Shown in pieces: positions 31,110-38,187 of a stretch of 48,485 bases of DNA (the first letter of the stretch is position 1; each line of letters starts with the position of its first letter). The position numbers were made by a program, and so were the translations under genes. The DNA lies in the NCBI GenBank assembly GCA_964614585.1, contig CAZTLW010000003.1, forward strand, positions 1 through 48,485, given 5' to 3'. This DNA is from JAHEFX01 sp964614585 (GTDB lineage: Bacteria > Actinomycetota > Acidimicrobiia > Spongiisociales > JAENVV01). The notes beneath the pieces were generated by a model. It ran no database searches, was not told the DNA's origin, and worked only from the letters and a program-made list of their open reading frames with translations.

Positions 31110-32868
31110 CGTCCTCCTCGTCGGACTCCTCCCAGAGCGCCCGCATCTCCGCCGAGCGCTCCAGCAGCTCCCCGAGCGTGCCGCGGTCGGCCACCCGGCC
31201 GTCGACCATGAGCACGATCTGGTCTGCCCGCCGGAGGGCGGGCCGTCGATGGCTGACGACGAGGCAGGCGGCCCGACGCCGATCGAAGAGCCGCTGCCAG
31301 AGCTGGGTCTCGGTGTGGACGTCGAGGGCCGAGGACAGGTCGTCGAAGATGAGCAGGTCGGCGTCGGTGAGCAGCATGCGGGCGGCCGCCGCTCGCTGCA
31401 CCTGACCGCCCGAGAGTCGCACGCCTCGGGTGCCGACCAGGCTGTCGAGACCGTGGTCGAGGTGCTCGACGTCGGGACCCAGCACGGCCAGCTCCACGGC
31501 CTCGGCGATCTCGTCGGCGGTGGCCTCCCGTCCGAGGGTCAGGTTCTCGGCCAGCGAGGCCGACACGAGCCGGGGCACCTGGGGGGTGTAGGCGACCCGC
31601 GGTGGCACGAGCTCGACGGCCGGGTCGGCGACCGGCTCGCCGTTCCAGGTGATGGTGCCGGCGTCTGCCGGGACCAGCCCGAGCAGGGTGCGCAGCAGGG
31701 TCGTCTTGCCCGCCCCGATCCGGCCCGTCACGACCGTGAAGGAGCCGGCCTCGAGCGTGAGGTCGACGTCGGTGACGCCCCCGTCGGTCGATGGGTGGCG
31801 GTAGGTGAGCCCGGTCACCGCGAGGCGACGCAGCCGGTCGCCCCGGGGCGGGCGAGGGCTCGGGACCACCGGGTCGCCGAGGCCGAGGGGCGCCGGGTCG
31901 ACCAGTGCCTCGTCGGGCGCATCGACCGCCAGCCGCCGCATCCGGCTCAACGAGACGCCGGTGCGGGCGTGCTGGGCGATCATGTCGCCGGCCCAGGCCA
32001 GGTAGGCGGTGAGCCGGGGGATGAAGACGATGAACGTCGCGAGGGCACCGACGGACAACTCACCCGATCGCAGCGACGTCGCCCCGAGCAGGAGGACGAG
32101 CCCGGTGGCGAGGTTGGCCATGTTCTGGTTGCCGGAGCGGAGGATCTCCGTGGTGGCCGTGTCGCGGAGCGCCGCCCGATTGCGGGTCTCGTTGAGTGAC
32201 TCGAGATGGGCGAGGGCGGGGACCTCCGCCCCGGATGTCTTGACCGGCAGGATCGCCGTGAACAGGTCCCCGAGGAACCCGGTCACGTCCTCGGTGGCGG
32301 CACGCAGCGCCGTCCGGTGACGCTGGATGACCTGCGAGAGCGCTCGGGTGAGCGCGGCCGCCACCGCCATCGGCACGACGACGGCGGCGGTGAGGAGCGG
32401 GTCGATGGAGACGAGGATGCCCAGCGCCACCACCACGTAGAGGACGAGGCCGCCGCCGTCGATCCAGTTCTCGGTGTACTCGACGACCTCGTCGACGTCC
32501 TCTCGGAACGTCGACACGGCGGCCCCGGTGGCCGAAGGGAGGATGCGCGAGCCGGGGGCCGTGAGCAGCCATCGGAGCAGGTTGCGCTGCAGCAGCAGCC
32601 GCCACCGGTGCCAGAAGATCGCGTACCGCCACACCGCGAGCTCGAAGACCCCGAGCCGACCGATGATCGCCGCCGCCAGGAAGGCGATGCCCGAGCGCAC
32701 CGGGTCGGCGTCGCCCTCGGCGAGAGCGTCGAACACGATGCCGACCGCGAGTCCGTAGAGCACCGGGATCGTGTGGAACACCGTCCAGAGGACGACGTTG
32801 GTCCAGAAGAGCAGTGGCCACGGGCGGGCGGCGCGCCGGACGACGGCGATGGGTGAGAGCGTCGTCAC
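31102..32868 (-). CDS. ABC exporter half, canonical signature but degenerate Walker B
   Basis: A 588-residue fused membrane/ATPase half-transporter. Six membrane segments span residues 1-310 (LLFWTNVVLWTVFHTIPVLYGLAVG first). The ATPase has Walker A GRIGAGKTT, signature LSGGQVQR and H-loop VSHRR, but Walker B ends in LLIFDDLSS, with Asp510 where the catalytic Glu is expected. A very acidic tail (EESDEEDDD) ends the protein. Its GTG overlaps the stop of the partner gene (GTGA). The partner has the matching defect in its signature, so the two should form a heterodimer with one working and one degenerate ATP site, like TM287/288 or BmrCD. Cargo unknown. Confidence 0.9.
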   Translation of the reverse strand: MTTLSPIAVVRRAARPWPLLFWTNVVLWTVFHTIPVLYGLAVGIVFDALAEGDADPVRSGIAFLAAAIIGRLGVFELAVWRYAIFWHRWRLLLQRNLLRWLLTAPGSRILPSATGAAVSTFREDVDEVVEYTENWIDGGGLVLYVVVALGILVSIDPLLTAAVVVPMAVAAALTRALSQVIQRHRTALRAATEDVTGFLGDLFTAILPVKTSGAEVPALAHLESLNETRNRAALRDTATTEILRSGNQNMANLATGLVLLLGATSLRSGELSVGALATFIVFIPRLTAYLAWAGDMIAQHARTGVSLSRMRRLAVDAPDEALVDPAPLGLGDPVVPSPRPPRGDRLRRLAVTGLTYRHPSTDGGVTDVDLTLEAGSFTVVTGRIGAGKTTLLRTLLGLVPADAGTITWNGEPVADPAVELVPPRVAYTPQVPRLVSASLAENLTLGREATADEIAEAVELAVLGPDVEHLDHGLDSLVGTRGVRLSGGQVQRAAAARMLLTDADLLIFDDLSSALDVHTETQLWQRLFDRRRAACLVVSHRRPALRRADQIVLMVDGRVADRGTLGELLERSAEMRALWEESDEEDDD

Positions 32869-34631
32869 GGCATCGCTCCCACCAGGTCGTCGATGGCCTC
32901 GCCACCCTCGGCGGCGGCGAGCATCGCGGCGTAGGCCGACGTCGGGTCGGCGGCCAGCTCGGCCCGGGGCCCGTCCTCGACGACTTCCCCATCCGAAAGG
33001 ACCACGATCCGGTCGACCGAACGGACGGTCTCGAGGCGGTGGGCGATGATGACCGCCGTCCGGCCCGCCACCAGCCGGTGGATGGCCCCCGAGAGCAACG
33101 CCTCGGTGGCGGGGTCCACCCGCGACGACGGCTCGTCGAGGATGACGAGGCCCGGGTCACGCAACTCGGCGCGCGCAAAGGCGAGCAGCTGCGCCTCGCC
33201 CGAGGAGAGGCCGATGCCGTCGGGCCCCACCACCGTGTCGATCCCGGCGGGGAGGCCCTCGAGCCAGGCCCCGAGCCCGATCTCCTCGAGGGCGGCGACG
33301 ACCACCCGGTCGTCGTAGGCAGTGTCGAAGAGGGTCACGTTGTCGCGCACCGTGCCCGAGAACAGGTGGACCTCCTGGGGGACGGTGGCCACCCGGGGCC
33401 CGACCGAGGCGGGATCGGCGTCCCGCAGGTCGACGCCGCCGAGCCGGATCGCGCCCTCGAGGGGGTCGGCGACCCGGGCCAGCAGCTTCGACAGGGTCGA
33501 CTTCCCACTCCCGGTGCGGCCGAGCAGGCCGACGGTCGTCCCCGCCTCGATGGTGAGGTCGATGCCGATCAGGACCGGCACCGAGTCGTAGGCGAAGTCG
33601 ACGCCGTCCACGGCGACCGACAGCGGGCCGACGGGAAGGGGTGTCGTCCCGTCGCGGGGGACCGACGGCGTGGTCGCCAGGAGCGTCGAGAGGCGAGCGA
33701 GGCCGGCGGCCGCCTTCTGGAGCTCCTGGGTCTGGTTGGTGATCTCCTCGATGGGGGCCTCGATGCGGGTCATGTACTGGTAGATGAGGATCGCGGTGCC
33801 GATCGAGATCGAGCCCGACAAGGCGAGCGAGGAGCCGACCGCGAGGGCCAGGACCGACGAGAGGCTGAACAACCCGATCGAGGTCACCCAGATCACGGAC
33901 CGACGCATCCACGACCGGATGCCGATCGTGGCGTACTCGTCCATCACCGCCCGGAAGCGATGCATGGCCGGCTCCCCGCCGGCGTTGGCGCGCAGGTCAT
34001 CGATGGCGCCGAGGTGTTCCTCGATGAAGCCGAAGAGGCGACCCGACACCCCCCGCTCCTCCTCGGCGGCGGCCACGGCGAAGGCCCGGGTCCCGAAGAG
34101 GGTGGCGAGCACGACCACGGTGAACCCGACCACGGCCCAGCCCGCCGCCGGGTTCTCCCGGAAGGACACCACGGCGATCCCGCCGAGCAGCAGGACCGCT
34201 CCGAGCACCTTGGTCGCGAAGTGGCTGAAGAACTGGGCGACGGCCGTGATGTCCCCGTCCACTCGCTCGATGAGGGCGCCGGGGTTGGTGGCATCGTGGT
34301 GGTCCATGTCGAGTGCGAGCACATGGCGGGCCGACACCACCCGGAGGTCGTTGGCGACCGCCCAGCCGATGCGGGTGCCGAGGTAGGTGGAAGCGGCCGA
34401 GAAGGCCTGCGTCGCCACCGAGACGACGAGGAAGAGCCCGGCGAGGCGAACCAGCCCCCCCAGGGGGTCGCCGGCGAGGGCGCCATCGACGAACCGGGCC
34501 AGCAGGAGTGGCGCGGCGAGGTCGAACGCCACCGTGGCGATGACGGTGGCGACGGCGGCGGCCGCGGTCCCGCCCCGGTGACGGAGGTGGGGGAGGAGCA
34601 CGGCCAGGTGGAGGCGGGAGCCCTGGCGCAT
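32865..34631 (-). CDS. ABC exporter half, canonical Walker B but degenerate signature
   Basis: The 588-residue partner of the preceding gene. Six membrane segments precede an ATPase with Walker A GRTGSGKST, Walker B LVILDEPSS (catalytic Glu500) and H-loop IAHRLETV. The signature reads LSSGEAQ instead of LSGGQ. In the heterodimer its Walker A/B would pair with the good LSGGQ of the other half to make the one consensus ATP site. The ATG lies 6 nt after a TACGCT box and diverges from dtd. It heads a run of seven same-strand genes down to 25085. Confidence 0.9.
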   Translation of the reverse strand: MRQGSRLHLAVLLPHLRHRGGTAAAAVATVIATVAFDLAAPLLLARFVDGALAGDPLGGLVRLAGLFLVVSVATQAFSAASTYLGTRIGWAVANDLRVVSARHVLALDMDHHDATNPGALIERVDGDITAVAQFFSHFATKVLGAVLLLGGIAVVSFRENPAAGWAVVGFTVVVLATLFGTRAFAVAAAEEERGVSGRLFGFIEEHLGAIDDLRANAGGEPAMHRFRAVMDEYATIGIRSWMRRSVIWVTSIGLFSLSSVLALAVGSSLALSGSISIGTAILIYQYMTRIEAPIEEITNQTQELQKAAAGLARLSTLLATTPSVPRDGTTPLPVGPLSVAVDGVDFAYDSVPVLIGIDLTIEAGTTVGLLGRTGSGKSTLSKLLARVADPLEGAIRLGGVDLRDADPASVGPRVATVPQEVHLFSGTVRDNVTLFDTAYDDRVVVAALEEIGLGAWLEGLPAGIDTVVGPDGIGLSSGEAQLLAFARAELRDPGLVILDEPSSRVDPATEALLSGAIHRLVAGRTAVIIAHRLETVRSVDRIVVLSDGEVVEDGPRAELAADPTSAYAAMLAAAEGGEAIDDLVGAMP

Positions 34632-34637
34632 GTCCCC

Positions 34638-34643
34638 AGCGTA
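34638..34643 (-). promoter_or_regulatory. predicted -10 box (TACGCT), leaderless type
   Basis: TACGCT on the minus strand, then 6 nt, then the ATG at 34631. A small inverted repeat CGACC-GGGA-GGTCG (34654-34667) lies between this and the dtd promoter. Confidence 0.5.
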
Positions 34644-34682
34644 GGACTCCGCCCGACCGGGAGGTCGCCGATTATCGGCCCG

Positions 34683-34688
34683 TAGGCT
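34683..34688 (+). promoter_or_regulatory. predicted -10 box (TAGGCT), leaderless type
   Basis: TAGGCT, then 8 nt, then the ATG at 34697. This favours the ATG over the in-frame GTG at 34691, which is only 2 nt from the box. Confidence 0.5.
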
Positions 34689-34696
34689 GGGTGGCC

Positions 34697-35152
34697 ATGA
34701 GGGCGATCTGTCAGCGGGTCACCGGGGCGTCGGTCTCCGTCGACGGGGTCGAGGTCGGTCGGATCGGGACCGGTCTCGTCGTGCTGGTGGGGGTGGGGGC
34801 GACGGACTCGGTGGCCGACGCCGAGGTGCTGGCCGCCAAGCTGGTGGACCTCCGCCTCTTCCGGGACGGCGACAGGGGTTTCGAGCGGTCCCTCGTCGAG
34901 GTCGGCGGGTCGATGCTGGCCATCAGCCAGTTCACGCTGTTCGGCGACGTTCGTCGCGGCCGGCGTCCCTCGTTCACCGAGGCGGCGGGTGGGCCCGAGG
35001 CCGAACCGGTCTACGACGCCTTCGTGGCGGCGGTCGAGGCCGCGGGGGTGCCGGTGGCCACCGGGGTCTTCGGCGCCATGATGGAGGTGGCGCTCACGAA
35101 CGACGGCCCGGTCACCCTGGCCGTCGAGGTCGTCGACGGGCGGGTTCGCTAG
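34697..35152 (+). CDS. dtd: D-aminoacyl-tRNA deacylase
   Basis: Hydrolyses D-amino acids (and glycine from tRNA-Ala) mischarged on tRNA. The 151-residue protein begins MRAICQRVTGASVSVDG and has both signature motifs of the DTD fold, SQFTLFGD and TNDGPVT (NxGPVT), which form the cross-subunit chiral proofreading site. The length is standard. Its TAG stop shares the palindromic CTAG (35149-35152) with the stop of adnB on the other strand, so the two genes overlap end to end. Confidence 0.95.
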   Translation: MRAICQRVTGASVSVDGVEVGRIGTGLVVLVGVGATDSVADAEVLAAKLVDLRLFRDGDRGFERSLVEVGGSMLAISQFTLFGDVRRGRRPSFTEAAGGPEAEPVYDAFVAAVEAAGVPVATGVFGAMMEVALTNDGPVTLAVEVVDGRVR

Positions 35153-38100
35153 CCCTTCGCGGCGCGACCGGCCTCACACACCGCCAGGAAGTCGCAGCCG
35201 CGACAGTGGTCGCCGGGGGTCGGCGCCCATGCCTCGGCGTCGATGCCGTCGATGACGGCGACGAGCCGGGCCCGTGCCGCCTCGAGCCGGTCGGGCGTGA
35301 CCTCGGTCGTGCGCTCGACGAGGCCGCCGCCGAGATGGGCGAAGGTGACCGAGAGCCGCTCGGGGGCCGGTCCCAACGCCCCGGCGGCTGCGGCCACCGC
35401 GTAGGCGTCGAGTTGGAGGTCGACCGCCGGGTCGTCGGAGGGGCGGCCGGACTTGAAGTCGACGACCTCCCAGTGGTCGTCGGTGCCGTAGACGGCGTCG
35501 ATCCGACCTCGCACCACCGCCTCGCCGATCGGGAGCTCGAAGGGCGCCTCGACCGCCAGGGGGTGGTCGGTGGCGAACCGGCTCGCCGCGAACACCTCCC
35601 AGGCCGGTGCCCCGTCGGCGCGGGGACCGTCGACGTCGACGACGTCGTAGACCGCCTCACCGGCGTCGTCGAGCGGGAGGTGGCCCAGGTTGTGCAGCTC
35701 GATCCGGCGGTGCACGGCGATCCCGCGGGCGGCGGCCGGGTTGTGCCGCCGGGGGAGCGGGTCGACGTGGCTCCAGAAGTACTGCCGGGGGCAGCGGGCG
35801 TAGGTGACCGCCGCCGAGACCGACACGGTGATCGGGTCGTCGGCGGGATCGGGGTCGGGCGGCTCGGGGAGGGCGAACAGCATCCCCTGGTACTCGGCCA
35901 CCGCGGCATCGTATGCGGCCTCGATCCCGAGGTCGGCGGCCAGCCGTCGGGGGCGGCCGGGATCGGCGATCGTCGCCCGCATCTCGGCGTCCCAGCCGTC
36001 CGCGAAGAGCGGATCGGGGGCGGCCGCCTCGGCGGGAGCGACGAGCAGTTCGGGTCGCTCGCCGGCCGGCTCGTCGGCCACGACCTCGCTTCCGGGGGCC
36101 GCAGCGATCGTCTCGAAGAGCGCCGAGGCGGATCGGGGCCGCACGGTCGGCTCGGGGACGCCGTACCAGGCGGCACCCGAGGTGTGGAGGGCGCGTCGGG
36201 CCCGGGTGACGGCGACGTACCCGAGGCGCCATTCGGCCCGCTCGTGGGCCTCCCGGAAGACGGCCTTGCGGGCCTCGGCGTCGTCGGGGTCGAGGTCGGC
36301 CAGCGTGTCGCCGTCGAGCCGCAGCTCGTGGGGGAGGGCCCAGGGTCGGGCGTGGGGGTCGGGGTAGTTGCGTCCGGGAGTCGGGAACTTCCCGTGGGCG
36401 AGGGTGGGGAGGAAGACGACGTCCCACTCGAGGCCCTTGGCCCGATGGACGGTGAGGAGGGCGACGGCGTCCTCACCCGAGAGGCGGGCGGCGTCGAGCT
36501 CCTCGGTGGGGTCCTCGCGCAGCAACTCGAGGTGGGCGAGGAACGCCTCGAGCGACGGTCGTCCCTCGAGGGGGCTCCACTGCTCGGCCAGGTCGAGGAA
36601 GCGGTAGAGGTTGAGACGGGCCGACAGGGAGGCGGCGGCCGGGAGGGCCTCGACGTCGCGCCAGGCATCCGTCTCGGCGAGGATCTCGCGGACGAGCTCG
36701 ACGAGGGAGAGGCCCTGGGCCGCTCGGAGCAGCCGCCGCAGCGTGGCCCCGAGCCCGGCCAGTGCCTCGACGGCCTCGGGGCGGAGTGGGAACTCGTCGA
36801 GGTGGTCGAGCGCCTCGGTGAGGCTGCGCCGGACCCCCGTCTCGTCACCGGCCCGCACCCACTCGGTGAGTGGCCGCAGGTCGGCGAGGCCGAGCCGGGC
36901 CCGGGAGCCGAGCGCGAGGCGGGCGAGGGCCACCGAATCGCCGGGGTCGTCGAGCACGCGCAGCCAGGCATGCACGTCGACGACCTCCGGGACGTCGAGG
37001 AGCCCCCCGAGGCTGGCCACCTCGGTGGGGACGCCGGCGTCGGCGAGCACCCCCCGGATGAGGGCCATGTCGCGGTTTGCCCGCACGAGCACCGCCATCT
37101 CCCCGTAGGACGTCCCGGCCGCGTGGTGTTCGGCGACCCATTCGGCGATGGCGGTCGCCTCGTCCAGCCCGGTTCGGTACCACCCCACGGTCACCCGGCC
37201 CGGATCGGTGCCGGGCACGGGAGTCAGCGGCGTCCGCGGCTCGGGGTCGACGACGGCCCGGACCCGGTTGGCGACGTCGAGGATGTGCTGCCCCGACCGC
37301 CGGTTGCGAGTGAGGGGGAGGGTCGGCGCCGGTCGGCCGTCGGCGGTCGGGAAGTGGGTCGGGAACCGGGTGAAGTTCTGGAGCGAGGCCCCGCGCCACT
37401 CGTAGATCGTCTGGTCCGCGTCCCCGACGGCGACGACCGTGCGCCCGTCGGCGAAGAGCGCCTGCAGGAGCCGACGCTGGGCCGGGTCGGTGTCCTGGTA
37501 CTCGTCGAGGAGGACCACCCGGTGGCGCTCGCGAATCCGCTTGGCCACCTCGGGGTGCTCGGTGACCAGCCGATGGGCGCCGGCGATGAGGTCGCCGTAG
37601 TCGAGCACGCCCAGCCGACGCTTCTCGTCGACGAACCGGGCGATCACGCGGGCGAGTTCGGTGCGGGCGATGCCGACCTCCTCGTGGGCGTCCTCGGTGA
37701 CGAGGGCGGCCGGGTCGACCAGGTTGTCGGCGACCGCGGCGGCCAGCCGGATGAGGTCGCCGAGGCGGTGGCGCGGGCTGGTGAGGTCGGTGACCACGAG
37801 GTCGGGCGTCGTGGCGAGTGCCTCGAGGAGCAATTGGCGGGCGAAGGTGGGCGTGATGACCCGGGCGTCCCGCTCGACGCCGACGTACGGCCCGTACTCG
37901 CGCAGGAGCCGGGCCGCGAAGCCGTGGTAGGTGTGGACGTCGACCTCCAGACCCGGTTCCACGACGCCGGCCACGGCCTCCCGGATGCGCCCTGCGAGCT
38001 CCCCGGCAGCCTTGTTCGTGAAGGTGATGCCGAGGATCGACGGCGCCGGCGTCCCGGCCGCCACCAGCGCTTCGACGAGGCGGACGAGGGTGTAGGTCTT

Positions 38101-38187
38101 TCCGGTCCCGGCTCCGGCATCGATGCGGAGCGGTCCGGGCGTGGCCGTCACGATGGCCGACTGCTCGTCGGAGAGCGGGAACGTCAT
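35149..38187 (-). CDS. adnB: AdnB-like ATP-dependent helicase-nuclease
   Basis: Subunit of the actinobacterial break-resection motor-nuclease. In the 1012-residue protein the UvrD-type SF1 helicase has Walker A GAGTGKTYT near residue 25 and Walker B LLDEYQDTDPAQ, with DADQTIYEWRGA and TVHRAKGLEWDVVFLP as later motifs. The C-terminal RecB-like nuclease shows RGRIDAVYG and EVVDFKSGRPSDD. Its Fe-S cluster cysteines are in YARCPRQYF and at Cys995, Cys998 and Cys1004 (CRGCDFLAVC). As I recall, Mycobacterium tuberculosis also carries adnA upstream of adnB (Rv3202c-Rv3201c). The ATG overlaps the adnA stop (ATGA). The helicase part alone could be confused with PcrA, but the tail excludes this. Confidence 0.9.
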   Translation of the reverse strand: MTFPLSDEQSAIVTATPGPLRIDAGAGTGKTYTLVRLVEALVAAGTPAPSILGITFTNKAAGELAGRIREAVAGVVEPGLEVDVHTYHGFAARLLREYGPYVGVERDARVITPTFARQLLLEALATTPDLVVTDLTSPRHRLGDLIRLAAAVADNLVDPAALVTEDAHEEVGIARTELARVIARFVDEKRRLGVLDYGDLIAGAHRLVTEHPEVAKRIRERHRVVLLDEYQDTDPAQRRLLQALFADGRTVVAVGDADQTIYEWRGASLQNFTRFPTHFPTADGRPAPTLPLTRNRRSGQHILDVANRVRAVVDPEPRTPLTPVPGTDPGRVTVGWYRTGLDEATAIAEWVAEHHAAGTSYGEMAVLVRANRDMALIRGVLADAGVPTEVASLGGLLDVPEVVDVHAWLRVLDDPGDSVALARLALGSRARLGLADLRPLTEWVRAGDETGVRRSLTEALDHLDEFPLRPEAVEALAGLGATLRRLLRAAQGLSLVELVREILAETDAWRDVEALPAAASLSARLNLYRFLDLAEQWSPLEGRPSLEAFLAHLELLREDPTEELDAARLSGEDAVALLTVHRAKGLEWDVVFLPTLAHGKFPTPGRNYPDPHARPWALPHELRLDGDTLADLDPDDAEARKAVFREAHERAEWRLGYVAVTRARRALHTSGAAWYGVPEPTVRPRSASALFETIAAAPGSEVVADEPAGERPELLVAPAEAAAPDPLFADGWDAEMRATIADPGRPRRLAADLGIEAAYDAAVAEYQGMLFALPEPPDPDPADDPITVSVSAAVTYARCPRQYFWSHVDPLPRRHNPAAARGIAVHRRIELHNLGHLPLDDAGEAVYDVVDVDGPRADGAPAWEVFAASRFATDHPLAVEAPFELPIGEAVVRGRIDAVYGTDDHWEVVDFKSGRPSDDPAVDLQLDAYAVAAAAGALGPAPERLSVTFAHLGGGLVERTTEVTPDRLEAARARLVAVIDGIDAEAWAPTPGDHCRGCDFLAVCEAGRAAKG

